Source: Sinohyriopsis cumingii
Taxonomy: Eukaryota > Mollusca > Bivalvia > Unionida > Unionidae
Length of the DNA: 64,000 nucleotides
Direction of reading: 5' to 3'
NCBI GenBank assembly: GCA_028554795.2
Contig: CM068825.1
Span: 155,611,053-155,675,052 of the forward strand
Positions 23,403 through 38,300 of this stretch are shown in pieces. The number at the start of each line of letters is the position of its first letter. The first letter of the stretch is position 1. The notes beneath the pieces were generated by a model that saw nothing but the letters and a program-made list of their open reading frames with translations, made no database searches and was not told where the DNA came from. The position numbers and the translations under genes were made by a program.

Positions 23403-24006
23403 TAACTCTTGGTGATTGTATGCATATAGGCATAAAGATTCAGTGGAACATTTGAAAGGATAACAAGTGTTCCCTGAAACTCTGTCTGAACTGCATCCAT
23501 GTTTTGATGTAGCTTTGCTGTATCTGACTTAAAAAAAACTTTAACACATAACTTTAGAACTGTTGACACTGCTGACACTGTTGACACTGCTGCAGTCACC
23601 ATTACTGCTGGAGATGTGACACATGCTAATGCTGGTGAAACAAAACCAACCTGTAAACGTTTTGACTGGCTCACACTCTATGCAATCAGACATCTATTAT
23701 AGGAGTTCTCAAACATCATATCAACTTGTCTTTGATTTGTTTATCCATTAAACTGCCTAATAAACACCATAACAAATTAAAGTTCAGCAGTCACTAGGTG
23801 TAGTTTACAGATAACAGGCAATCAATAGTGATGTTGCCAACTAACATTAATTCATGACTAGGTAAAATTTACACACTGTTTCTTGATGGAGATGTTTCCA
23901 ACTAAGATTATTTGCTCATTATGTTTGCTTTATTGTTGAAACACCTTATAGCCATAAAACACAAAAGAGGAGTGAAAGCTTATCTCCTGGACTTATTAAA
24001 CACCAT

Positions 24007-24274
24007 ATAATTGAAAGATTGCCCCAGTGTCTGTACTACTGAAATTTCATGTCCTTTGCACCATATACTTTGTGTTGTAGTGTATCAGCAACTAAAAACA
24101 AGAACTTTAATTAACATCATACAAAACTAATTTGGGGACCATAATTGAAAGATTGCCCCAGTGTCTGTACTACTGAAATTTCATGTCCTTTGCACCATAT
24201 ACTTTGTGTTGTTGTGTATCAGCAACTAAAAACAAGAACTTTAATTAACATCTTGCAAAATTAATTTGGGAACC
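24007..24274. repeat. 134-bp tandem duplication
   Basis: Two copies, at 24007 and 24141, beginning 'ataattgaaagattgcccca', differing at only a few bases; a recent duplication. Confidence 0.92.
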
Positions 24275-24708
24275 CGATCAAATAAAACTTCATGATCTGA
24301 CTTTAGCAGAAATATCTGTTAATTAGGTGTAATGAACTTTCGAGGTAGTAAGTGAGCTTGTTGTCAATTAATAATTAATTTTTAAGAACATTATGAGTGG
24401 ATCAAAATGCTGCTGGGTGAAATTCTTTAGTATGTATTTCTGAAAGAAAACATATTTTTCTTATACATAATTAGGTTATGACCAAAGTCAGTTAATCATG
24501 GAAGGATATTACTAATGTCAATCAAAACAAATCTGGAAATGAGAATGACACATTTTCCAATACATTTAATTATATCCATATTTTCTTTTGTATCACAAAC
24601 TTTTATATCTCCTTTGAATCTTTTTATATTAAATCGGACAAATCTAAACCTGCTATGTTAATTTTCGAGAAAAAATGTTCAGCAGTAGCTACTGCAACTT
24701 CAGGATCC

Positions 24709-24711
<3 letters not shown>

Positions 24712-24764
<53 letters not shown>
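24712..24764. repeat. (TA)n microsatellite
   Basis: About 26 TA units. Confidence 0.95.
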
Positions 24765-24766
<2 letters not shown>

Positions 24767-26012
24767 CAACATGACTAACACTTCGTGCCCCTGTGATGTT
24801 CATGGCCTCAGAAAATGCAATATTGATGGAAGATGGGCTATGTTTAATGGACAGAGTAATGGAGGGACTACCATAAATTCAACTGTCCCAAATGAGAGGA
24901 TAGAAAACACTGAAACAAAAAAGAAGACTTTTGAGAATTGCAAGGGAAAATGATAACAGGAAACGTTGTATTAATATCTATGACACATTTATTGTCTTTT
25001 TTCATCTGATTTACACTGTAAAACTTTTTATGAATTATTCTTACTAAAACCGTCACTTTGCAAGAAATGTAAGATGAAAACTGGATAAAAGTATATGACA
25101 TATATATTATATACAATATATCACAGTGTTGGTATAATTTATGTATAGGACAACTATTACAGAACTAAAATATGTTTTTGTTTGACGATTAATTTCAGTA
25201 ATTTAACGACAATTTGCTGCAAAAGTATCATACTAAACAGAACAAATTTTGTTTTCAATTTGACCAAAAGTCATAATGTATATTCAGAAATTATATCAGT
25301 GTAACAAGTATGGGTCATATATCATATGTAAATACATAGTAAAATAATGAACATAAAGAACATAATAATAATGAAATGCATGATCAACAGTAGCACTTGA
25401 AAAAGTGCAATTAAGTTATAATGTAAATGTTGGCATGAGACATAGTTGTTAGAAGACAAAAAAACACTTTATTTTCCTTTATGAACAGGATAGAAAAATA
25501 TCCAAAGAAGGTTATTAAGACCTATTATTATTACATCTGTGTAACATATCTCAGTTTAAGTTATATGACTATAGCTGTTTCAAAAGAAGTACTTTTTTAA
25601 AAAGTTTGCATTAAATAAATAACTGAATGTTTTACATAGCAATGCAAGAAGAAAAATGATACTTTTACATTCCATGTTGACATTTACATGCCATCCAAAA
25701 AATGTGTGACTTTACTTTTACTGTCAATCATAGTAAGAATATTAATCGCCAATTTTTGTGAATTTTGCCATAAAGACTCGAGGAATAATGATCAGTTAGT
25801 AGAAACATCAAGACAGCTTTTCCAATCCACCAGTACTAATCAACATGTCATTTCTGGTTAAAACTGATACCATGAAAATTAACTAATTTATGGAATCTTT
25901 TTGATTTTAATCTGTGCCTAAGAAGTTGTCTTTATTTCATTAATTTGTAGAATTGTCTGTTGTTATTTTCATCAACAACCAGCATACTACGATATGTATT
26001 TGCTGATAAGTT

Positions 26013-26018
26013 TTTATT
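26013..26018 (-). promoter_or_regulatory. STAMBP: Candidate STAMBP polyadenylation signal
   Basis: AATAAA on the minus strand (within GTTAATAAAAAC), 279 nt after the STAMBP stop codon. Another AATAAA-like site lies near 25931, so the choice is not certain. Confidence 0.4.
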
Positions 26019-26296
26019 AACTACAAAACCACACATAGTCAAATCTGCCATAATGTGATTGCAGATATAGATCGTGTGATTGCAGATATAGATCTATGCA
26101 ATTTGTAAGGAGTAATCAGTAGAACAACAGAGACCTTTATCTTCTGGCACATTATGATGTGACTTGTCTTGAAGTTCATTAAACAATCTCTGTCTACATG
26201 TATATCACATTCAACCTGGAATAAAAACAGAAGTTCCTTTCAGTAAACAATGATTTTTAACCATTCTGATACTGACATTGGATTTGGAGGCCTCCA

Positions 26297-26362
26297 CTAT
26301 ACAGACCTAAGGTCAACCACTGTGACTTGTTCCATGTCAACAAATTTAGTATGACTGCAATC
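26297..26362 (-). CDS. STAMBP: STAMBP exon 9 (C-terminus, stop)
   Basis: 66 nt after acceptor TTTTTCAG, phase 0. It encodes residues 451-471, DCSH... ending VTVVDLRSV, then TAG at 26297-26299. The VTVVDLR end matches the conserved AMSH C-terminus. Confidence 0.9.
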   Translation of the reverse strand, partial: DCSHTKFVDMEQVTVVDLRSV

Positions 26363-29300
26363 CTGAAAAAGTCATAGAAAATCCTTTACTAGATTTATTG
26401 AAATCAAATTATTCCACTTCACAATAATTGTATTTCAACCTCTAACAATGCATTCAACATGCTCTGAACTGCTCGAGTGTTGGCACAAGGTAGTTTAAAA
26501 ATTCAAAACTTTTGATGTATGATCACATACCTTTGTTCAAGCCAAATGAGGAACATAAGCAACAGTGATAATTCACCAGCAAAAATCACCCCATTTTTCA
26601 TTACTCTCTAAACACAACCACCCACCCCACATGACCTAGTCTCTCCATTCCCTTGAAGAATGACCCCAGAGATCATTATCAAAATCCATTCCTTTGGAGA
26701 GTGTCCTAAATATTATTATCAAAATCCATTCCCTTGGACAGCAACTCTGAGATCACTATCAAAATCCTTTCCCTTGGAGTGTGACCCAGAGATCATTATC
26801 TAAAATTCATTCCCTTGGAGAGTGACCAAGAGGTCATTATCCAAAATCCATTCCCTTGGAGAATGACCCAGAGATCATAATCCCAAATCCATTCCCTTGT
26901 AGAGTGACCCAGAGATCATTATCTAAAATTCATTCCCTTAAAGAGTGACCCAGAGGTCATTATCCAAAATCCATTCCCTTGGAGAGTGACCCAGAGATCA
27001 TTGTCAAAATCCATTCCCTTGGAGAGTGACCCAGAGATCATTATCTAAAATTCATTCCCTTAAAGAGTGACCCAGAGATCATTGTCAAAATCCATTCCCT
27101 TGGAGAGTGACCCAGAGATCATTATCTAAAATTCATTCCCTTAAAGAGTGACCCAGAGGTCATTATCCAAAATCCATTCCCTTGGACAGTGATCCAGAGA
27201 TCATAATCCCAAATTCATTCCCTTGGAGAGTGACCCAGATATCATTGTCAAAATCCATTCCCTTGGAGAGTGACCCAGAGGTCATTATCCAAAATCCATT
27301 CCCTTGGAGAGTGACCCAGAGATCATAATCCCAAATCCATTACACAAACACGTTTTATACATGTTCCTGTTATGGTTTCATGTACATAGTTTAGTTGAAA
27401 CATAACTGGAAATGTCATGCTAATTGGATGTTTGTACAGGTGACGTTTGAACCTCTTCACAAGGACCATAGGGTAGGGAAGCAGAAAATATAGCACATGG
27501 TTACTATAAGGACAACCAAAGCACCAAGTTTGTTTTAGGATGAATAGACAAATGGACCAACAGATGGAGGTCAGAGACTATTATGATATCCACAATCCTA
27601 AAACATGGGACTAATGAAGTGATAAATAAATAAATAAATAAATAAATAAATGAATAATAGGTATTTATTAGGTATACTTCCAGAATGAAATGTTTTTATT
27701 TTAACATGAGAAATCAAAGTATCTTATATCAGGTATATGATATGATTACAGGAAAAGTATTCATAGTTACAACTTTACTTAAGGTATCACACATTTAAAA
27801 AATAAGTAAAAAGTCCCTACTTTATATTGTGTGATCACTACTTCTGTCTCCATTGACCTGGTGAATTATGCATCACATCTAAAATGAACTCACATAACTA
27901 GATGTCTTTATATGAATTAATCATTTGGCTTCTGCTAAACAGACTGATGACACCGATTCATCATGCTCTTTCCTGGGTACATCAAAGATGGGGTAGAAAT
28001 CATCACTGTTTCTGATCAATAAAAACCAATCAGACTGATAGTATCTATTGATACCATGGCAACAAGAAAGCTGAGAAATTCTTACCTCAAACAATGGAGG
28101 AATTTTTGTATGCTCATGAAATCCTCTCTGGGAACAGTTAGTTATTTCTGGCAATCCTTTATCAGGGGTTATCATGAAAACACCAATTCTACAAGCATAA
28201 AAATATAAAATTCATATATCAGTCACATCCTGTTAGAAAACACAAATAACATATGTACAACATATGGTAGTCCTTGCCTGATCTATATCGGATTGTCACT
28301 AACACTTCACTATGATATTCTCACCATAGTTGTTTACATGCTAGATGTACATGTACTTAAATTGGCCTAGATTTTGGTCTGTAACATCTTTTTTTAGAAA
28401 GATTTAGGTATAAAGTGAGTAAAATTATTGTTTTATATGTTACATTTTCTTGAAGATGGGATAATTTGCCAAAAAGTTTAGTTTCATTTTATAAATTTCT
28501 GACATAATTCTCTTTATCCTGAGTACATTTTCACTCATTTCTGATGGTTTTTTTTTTGAGAATATCCTTGTAGAAAATTGGTGCAATTATGTTGAAATAA
28601 ATTGAGCTTTCTTAAGTCTTTGTGCCTGATATTCAACCGAACTTCACAGCCATAAAGGACTAATGGTATAAGAACTATTTTATACAAACAGACATAGGTA
28701 AGAGGATTAGCACAAACTTCATTTGTGTCAATCCCTACAAGAGAATAAAATAGTTTTCTGCCTTTAGTACAAGCCCTGTCAATTTATGTCAAACTTTTCA
28801 TACTGGAGCTAACAGGGATTCCAACATGTTTGGTCTCATTTTCCACTTAAACTTCTCCCATTTTGTTTGTCTATTCTAGCTAAAAACTAATACACAACTT
28901 TTATTAATGCTGATGGTGAAGTTCCATTTTGGGAAGTATCTGTTAGATATATCAGAGTTCTATCACTGGCTCATGCTGGATTTCCAGATAGCATGGACCC
29001 AACAAGTAGCCCTAATTTTGAATCCTGTAATTCTTCTTGAACGTTGTTAATTTAAACACAGGATAAGAATGTTGATAAAACACCTCCCTGCCAAATGCCC
29101 TGTTCTATTGGAAACGGCTCAGATTTTGATTTGTTCATCAGGACAATGCTTTGTATATTTTAGTATAATTCCTTTATTACATGTAAAATGTTTCCATGTG
29201 TGCCAAGTTTTGTGAGTTTTATGAAAAGTTTGGCATGATTCACAGTGTCAAACATCTTTCAGTGTATCCCCTAGGGGTGCAAGACTGAGAGTCAAAAGTC

Positions 29301-32300
29301 TCCTTGGTCTCAAAACTGGGGGTCAGACTGATTAAAAAACAAACTTTGGTGTCAAAACTGAGGGAAAATTAAAAATTTGGGGGTCTCTGAAGTGCAAATG
29401 AGGGTAAAGAGAAACACTGTCATTTGGATATCTAAAAAAGCAGCAGACGCTCTTGATCCAAGTTCTAAAGTAGAAAGAATAGCTTTGTTTAGATTAATAC
29501 TCAATACCTTTTGAAATCCCTGTCATTCGGTATTAAAGAAGTTATATACAGTACAATTACACCAACTAGTCAATCTTCTGAATAGGAACTTTTCACATCA
29601 CTTGTATAATACAGGCAACACAGAAACAGCCTTATAATTGTCTGGGCCAGTTTTATATTTCCCTGAATATTTAAATACCACTTTTATCATGGGCACAAAT
29701 AACCCTACTTTCCAATCACAAAGAATGTAATGCTAGTCTATTACTATGTTAGAAAGCATTGGGATTAATTATGTTCATCCCCACCACCACTGTAATGTAA
29801 ATGTTCAATATGAATACCATCATTGAGCCATTACCCTGACATTGTAGATAGCATCCCATATATGGTATGCAACACATCTTGTTGTGATGTAAATAAGTAT
29901 ACCAAGTTTCTTCCCTTAAATTTAAACGGCTTATAATTATAAAGCAGAAGGAAAATGCAAGATACTGAGACATGACCTCATTGGCACCATGTTGGTCTGA
30001 TTGACAGCATTTTGATTTAAGATGTACTGAATATCAAACATTGTTTTAATAAAAATCCAATGTTGATTTGCTTAATTCATTAAGAATTGGTGAGATTTTT
30101 GAGATGGTCACCATGAGGACATGTTGGATATGACTGGCACCATTTTCATCTAAGAATATCTACACATCAAAGGTCTTTCAGTGAAATCGATGTCAATATT
30201 ACTCAGTGAAATCGATGTCAATATTACTCAGTGAAATCGATGTCAATATTACTCAGTGAAATCGATGTTAATATTACTCAGTGAAATCGATGTCAATATT
30301 ACTCAGTGAAATCGATGTCAATATTACTCAGTGAAATCGATGTCAATATTACTCAGTGAAATCGATGTCAATATTACTCAGTGAAATCGATGTCAATATT
30401 ACTCAGTGAAATCGATGTCAATACTACTCAGTGACATCGATGTCAATACTACTCAGTGAAATCAATGTCAATATTACTCAGTGAAATCGATGTCAATATT
30501 ACTCAGTGAAATCGATGTCAATATTACTCAGTGAAATCGATGTCAAGACTACTCAGTGAAATCGATGTCAATACTACTCAGTGAAATCGATGTCAATACT
30601 GCTCAGTGAAATCGATGTCAATATTACTCAGTGAAATCGATGTCAATATTACTCAGTGAAATCGATGTCAAGACTACTCAGTGAAATCGATGTCAATACT
30701 ACTCAGTGAAATCGATGTCAATACTACTCAGTGAAATCGATGTCAATATTACTCAGTGAAATCGATGTCAATATTACTCAGTGACATCAATGTCAATACT
30801 ACTCAGTGAAATCGATGTCAATATTACTCAGTGAAATCGATGTCAATATTACTCAGTGAAATTGATGTCAATAATACTCAGTGGAATCGATGTCAATATT
30901 ACTCAGTGAAATCGATGTCAATATTACTCAGTGAAATCGATGTCAATACTACTCAGTGAAATCGATGTCAATATTACTCAGTGAAATCGATGTCAATATT
31001 ACTCAGTGAAATCGATGTCAATATTACTCAGTGACATCGATGTCAATATTACTCAGTGACATCGATGTCAATACTACTCAGTGACATCGATGTTAATATT
31101 ACTCAGTGAAATCGATGTCAATAATACTCAGTGGAATCGATGTCAATAATACTCAGTGACATCGATGTCAATACTACTCAGTGAAATCGATGTTAATATT
31201 ACTCAGTGAAATCGATGTCAATAATACTCAGTGGAATCGATGTCAATATTACTCAGTGAAATCGATGTCAATATTACTCAGTGACATCGATGTCAATACT
31301 ACTCAGTGAAATCGATGTCAATATTACTCAGTGAAATCGATGTCAATAATACTCAGTGGAATCGATGTCAATAATACTCAGTGAAATCGATGTCAATATT
31401 ACTCAGTGAAATCGATGTCAAGATTACTCAGTGAAATCGATGTTAATATTACTCAGTGAAATCGATGTCAATATTACTCAGTGACATCGATGTCAATATT
31501 ACTCAGTGACATCGATGTCAATAATACTCAGTGAAATCGATGTCAATATTACTCAGTGAAATCGATGTCAATATTACTCAGTGAAATCGATGTCAATAAT
31601 ACTCAGTGGAATCGATGTCAATAATACTCAGTGAAATCGATGTCAATATTACTCAGTGAAATCGATGTCAAGATTACTCAGTGAAATCGATGTCAATATT
31701 ACTCAGTGAAATCGATGTCAATATTACTCAGTGACATCGATGTCAATATTACTCAGTGACATCGATGTCAATATTACTCAGTGAAATCGATGTTAATATT
31801 ACTCAGTGAAATCGATGTCAATATTACTCAGTGAAATCGATGTCAATACTACTCAGTGAAATCGATGTCAATAATACTCAGTGGAATCGATGTCAATATT
31901 ATTCAGTGAAATCGATGTCAAGATTACTCAGTGAAATCGATGTTAATATTACTCAGTGAAATCGATGTCAATATTATTCAGTGAAATCGATGTCAAGATT
32001 ACTCAGTGAAATCGATGTTAATATTACTCAGTGAAATCGATGTCAATATTACTCAGTGACATCGATGTCAATATTACTCAGTGAAATCGATGTCAATAAT
32101 ACTCAGTGAAATCGATGTCAATATTACTCAGTGAAATCGATGTCAATATTACTCAGTGAAATCGATGTCAATAATACTCAGTGGAATCGATGTCAATAAT
32201 ACTCAGTGAAATCGATGTCAATATTACTCAGTGAAATCGATGTCAAGATTACTCAGTGACATCGATGGTAATATTACTCAGTGAAATCGATGTCAATATT

Positions 32301-35300
32301 ACTCAGTGACATCGATGTCAATACTACTCAGTGAAATCGATGTCAATATTACTCAGTGAAATCGATGTCAATATTACTCAGTGAAATTGATGTCAATAAT
32401 ACTCAGTGGAATCGATGTCAATATTACTCAGTGAAATCGATGTCAATATTACTCAGTGACATCGATGTCAATACTACTCAGTGAAATCGATGTCAATATT
32501 ACTCAGTGAAATCGATGTCAATATTACTCAGTGAAATCGATGTCAATATTACTCAGTGACATCGATGTCAATATTACTCAGTGACATCGATGTCAATACT
32601 ACTCAGTGACATCGATGTTAATATTACTCAGTGAAATCGATGTCAATAATACTCAGTGGAATCGATGTCAATAATACTCAGTGACATCGATGTCAATACT
32701 ACTCAGTGAAATCGATGTTAATATTACTCAGTGAAATCGATGTCAATAATACTCAGTGGAATCGATGTCAATATTACTCAGTGAAATCGATGTCAATACT
32801 ACTCAGTGAAATCGATGTCAATATTACTCAGTGAAATCGATGTCAATAATACTCAGTGGAATCGATGTCAATAATACTCAGTGAAATCGATGTCAATATT
32901 ACTCAGTGAAATCGATGTCAAGATTACTCAGTGAAATCGATGTTAATATTACTCAGTGAAATCGATGTCAATATTACTCAGTGACATCGATGTCAATATT
33001 ACTCAGTGACATCGATGTCAATAATACTCAGTGAAATCGATGTCAATATTACTCAGTGAAATCGATGTCAATATTACTCAGTGAAATCGATGTCAATAAT
33101 ACTCAGTGGAATCGATGTCAATAATACTCAGTGAAATCGATGTCAATATTACTCAGTGAAATCGATGTCAAGATTACTCAGTGAAATCGATGTCAAGATT
33201 ACTCAGTGAAATCGATGTCAATATTACTCAGTGACATCGATGTCAATATTACTCAGTGACATCGATGTCAATATTACTCAGTGAAATCGATGTCAATATT
33301 ACTCAGTGAAATCGATGTTAATATTACTCAGTGAAATCGATGTCAATATTACTCAGTGAAATCGATGTCAATACTACTCAGTGAAATCGATGTCAATAAT
33401 ACTCAGTGGAATCGATGTCAATATTATTCAGTGAAATCGATGTCAAGATTACTCAGTGAAATCGATGTTAATATTACTCAGTGAAATCGATGTCAATATT
33501 ATTCAGTGAAATCGATGTCAAGATTACTCAGTGAAATCGATGTTAATATTACTCAGTGAAATCGATGTCAATATTACTCAGTGACATCGATGTCAATATT
33601 ACTCAGTGAAATCGATGTCAATAATACTCAGTGAAATCGATGTCAATATTACTCAGTGAAATCGATGTCAATATTACTCAGTGAAATCGATGTCAATAAT
33701 ACTCAGTGGAATCGATGTCAATAATACTCAGTGAAATCGATGTCAATATTACTCAGTGAAATCGATGTCAAGATTACTCAGTGAAATCGATGGTAATATT
33801 ACTCAGTGAAATCGATGTCAATATTACTCAGTGACATCGATGTCAATATTACTCAGTGAAATCGATGTCAATATTACTCAGTGAAATCGATGTCAATATT
33901 ACTCAGTGAAATCGATGTCAATATTACTCAGTGAAATCGATGTCAATACTACTCAGTGACATCGATGTCAATACTACTCAGTGAAATCGATGTCAATATT
34001 ACTCAGTGAAATCGATGTCAATATTACTCAGTGAAATTGATGTCAATATTACTCAGTGAAATCGATGTCAATATTACTCAGTGAAATCGATGTCAAGACT
34101 ACTCAGTGAAATCGATGTCAATACTACTCAGTGAAATCGATGTCAATACTACTCAGTGAAATCGATGTCAATATTACTCAGTGAAATCGATGTCAATATT
34201 ACTCAGTGAAATCGATGTCAAGACTACTCAGTGAAATCGATGTCAATACTACTCAGTGAAATCGATGTCAATACTACTCAGTGAAATCGATGTCAATATT
34301 ACTCAGTGAAATCGATGTCAATAATACTCAGTGAAATCGATGTCAATATTACTCAGTGGAATCGATGTCAATAATACTCAGTGAAATCGATGTCAATATT
34401 ACTCAGTGAAATCGATGTCAATATTACTCAGTAAAATTGATGTCAATATTACTCAGTGAAATCGATGTCAATATTACTATCTGCTGGAATAAATAGCAAT
34501 AAGAGTTATTTGATGGCCAACATGGCAGCAATATTGGAGGTTAATTTACACCATTTTTATTTAGGACCAACAATATATTACAAAAATGTTTTAATGAAGA
34601 AGAAAAACCCATGTTTATATGAAAATTTGTCAGAAAGTAGCAAAAACAATATTTCAAGATATATGGCTACCCTGACAGCCATGATGGCTGCTACATCAGC
34701 ACTATCTAGGACCACCAACATATAAAAAGTCTTTTTTAAGTGAAACACACTATTAATGGCTGCACACTACATTTTCATACTTGGTATTGGGGTTAATTTT
34801 GAAAGAAAAGGAATTTCCCAGGTTTTCCTCATTGGTCATCCTGGCTATGTTAAAAAGATCTTGTATATAGATACTGTTAAAAAACTTTCAATCCCCTTTT
34901 CTGGTGTATGATAGACAAGTGTCATTGAGATTATACAGTACACAACTTGATCTTACTTCACATGTGCACCTATTAAAAAAAATGCTAATTCTGCTTTGTC
35001 ATTTTCACGTCTTGGACTTCAAAGGTAAATTGTTTTTTTTTTAAAAAAAACTAAGTTGATGACATTTTATTTTTACTTTTTATACATTTTGTAACACATT
35101 TAAGGCACTTTAGGAAATTGGTATTCAAAATTTATTTTCCCTATTTTAATAACATTTTGTGTACTTTGTTCAGGCTTCAAGTACATGGAAGCAGCTATTT
35201 TGCTGTGTGCTTTGATCATTTAGAATTTCCACAAGAACAATAAGTAAAGAAATTTCAGTTATACTCATTTACAGATACATATCCATCATTGTGTAAAAAA

Positions 35301-38300
35301 TAAATCCACAAAATTTGGTACCCATGAATATAAACTTTATACCCATACCACAAAAATAAAGTTCTGTTTCACAGTAATTGGAAGCCTTCTACTAAACATT
35401 CAAATTAATCAGATTAGAAGGAGAAGTGATAAAGATAACCATTTTTATGAAAACAATGGACAATCTGACATTCACCAGACAACAGGCTATCTCATAAACT
35501 CCTAAGATCTTTGACCAGTTGAACTAAAAGTGATTTGTTGAAACTGAAGAAAATGGTTGCTTCCACCAAGTCATGATTTTGTAACTTTAAAACAAAATAT
35601 GTGGCTTTTAATGCTGGATTTTTTCCCCAATTTCAGAAAATGTAAAATTACTCATTGTGGGCAGGAGAGCACACTATGGCAATTGCCTCTGGCATCAAAA
35701 GCTGGTAAGGAAGATGAGTGTGTAGATCTACACTTGACAGGAATGCCGTCTGCGAAGGATGGGTCTGAAATCATAAGGCAAAAATTAGCTCCAACATTAC
35801 TCAGATTGCAAGGACCTACTACAGATATCTGCCTTCAAGTTGGGGGTCCAACTGCAAACAACACAGACTCGGACCTGTTTACATATAATGTATTAGCAGA
35901 TCAGAGTCTGTGGAGTCTGTCCTATTTATTAATCCTAACTGCATCGACCTAGATCTACTGATGCATTATGTAATGGCAGGTCTGGATCTATGCATCCAAC
36001 TTACACGAGAATATATGTATTGTTCTCATTTACCATACTTATCAATGTATGATGCACTGTTATGAACAGCAATGAAATTTGTCATTGCAAACTGTATCAG
36101 CAGATAAGTGTCTACCCTGTCCATATAATACTGCAATTCTCTGCCAACTTCATCCCACTTCCAGTGTTCATGAGACCGCAGATAACTATCATCCTCCATC
36201 TTAGTGAAAATATTGTTTCCCATGATGCACCTTGCATATGTACAGCTTCTAATCAGCCACTGTATTTCCAGTGGAAGTTCCCAAACAAGCTAGTATGGGA
36301 ATGATATCATTGGTGTGAATGACATCTCTAATTGGCAAAGATTTTACTAGTTATTGGCCAAAACTATTCGCTTGCCAATTTAGGCTACATACAAGTGAAA
36401 TAATGACCAGAAATCTGCAGAATGCTATGTCTCATGTGTATTCTCCATAACTTGCAAAGTCATTAAACAGGCATGAGATTGAAAAATTTCAAAATTCCCA
36501 AAGTGTCAGTGAAATCTTCTGACACTATGTGTTCCTGTATAAAAATCCTTCCATTCCATTATCATTTTGGAACTAGGAACTATTTTCACTGATTAATCAG
36601 GAGTAAAAATTCCTGAAATCAGAGATTTCATATTAGGATTCTTGTGTCTAAATTAACTGTGAAAAGTTGGTCTCTGTGACCTTCTTCACATGGTAAGCAG
36701 TATCCTTCATGACGAACACACCACACCCATCAATTTTCATGACTGAATTTGCAAGAATGTCGGTGAAAGTGATTATATTGACTAATTAGCTTGCACATTT
36801 TATGACAGAACCTGGTCTTTAGGGTTTGTTATACATGAGACTGGGATACAATTCAAAGAGACATGACCTTATAGGGGACAAGGTTTGACATGTTTATGGC
36901 TGAGTCTTATTCCTTGAGGGTTATGGCCTTGAATTTTTCCACATGCAAAGGAAAATTCTATTCTTGTCCACAAAATATACACTAGATTTCAGCCAACAAA
37001 ATAAATGTAAAGAATAAAAAGACACTGAACAGTATGAATGTATATGTATGTATGCAAATGATATTTGGCAAAAAGAGTGATTTAGTACAAGGAAGAATTT
37101 GTTCTTGTTGTTGTTATGGGGTTTAACACCATTTCTCAGCACAGGATAGGCTATACAAGGCAGCCAGTATAAGTGGTGAAAGAAGAATCTGGGAAAACAT
37201 GGGGAAAGAACTACCGACCCACAGGAAGCTACTAGCAAGCATTCTCATGTACCCACATTGGCTGAGACCAAGACTCAAATTCATACAGAGGTGAGATTGC
37301 AGTGATCCATAACGGTGAGTGCTTTAGACCACTCAGCCACTCTGGGCCCTGGGAAGAATTTGGAACAAACCTGTCTAAAGACTGAGAAATTACTGTACAT
37401 GTATTTAAACTGTTTTAAATGAATTTCTGAAGAGTTATATTTCAAAACATAGGTTAAAATAAAAAAGCAAAGTCTTATGGGTGTTCCATTTTGTCAAGTG
37501 GAGAATATTTTTTCCTTATGGATACCTGCATGAACAGGCAATTTTAAATAATTTAATTTTTATTGTGATAAGATTTAGGCAAGGTATTTTTTCTACAAGT
37601 AGCCAATGGAATATTGTAAGTTGAAGCCATAAAAAAATAACTTTTTTCACCCTTATCTCTATTCATCTTCATGTCAACTAAACTTCAGTGGTTGTGTTTT
37701 AACATCAGCTAAACTTCAGTGGCTGTGTTTTAACATCAGCTAAACTTCAGTGGCTTTGTTTTAACATCAGCTAAACTTCAGTGGCTGTGTTTTAACATCA
37801 GCTAAACTTCAGTGGCTGTGATTTAAATCAGCTAAACTTCAGTGGCTGTGTTTTAGCATCAGCTAAACTTCAGTGGCTTTGTTTTAACATCAGCTAAACT
37901 ACAGTGGCTGTCATTTAAATCAGCTAAACTTCAGTGGCTGTGTTTTAGCATCAGCTAAACTTCAGTGGCTGTGTGTTAATGTCACCTAAACTTCAGTGGC
38001 TTTGTTTTAACATCAGCTAAACTTCAGTGGCTGTGTTTTAACATCAGCTAAACTTCAGTGGCTGTGTTGTAACATCAGCTAAACTTCAGTGGCTGTGTGC
38101 TAATGTCACCTAAACTTCAGTGGTTGTGTTTTAACATCAGCCAAACTTCAGTGGCTGTGTTGTAACATCAGCTAAACTCCAGTGGCTGTGTTGTAACATC
38201 AGCTAAACTCCAGTGGCTGTGTGTTAATGTCACCTAAACTTCAGTGGAGTGTGTTTTAACATCAGCTGAACTTCTGTGACTGTGTGTTAATGTCACCTAA

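Larger units (their letters stand above)
23406..26012. other. Non-coding, no gene recognised
   Basis: Contains a 134-bp tandem duplication (24007-24274) and a (TA)n run (24712-24764). The small frame after the TA run, with MTNTSCPCDVHG, has no recognisable family. Confidence 0.5.

Noticed and set aside
30178..34479. CRISPR-like array of short regular repeats
   Set aside because: Monomers abut directly with no unique spacers, and the setting is an intron of an animal gene.
35557..35952. 131-codon plus-strand frame
   Set aside because: Antisense shadow over STAMBP exon 7 and an adjacent MITE-like piece.
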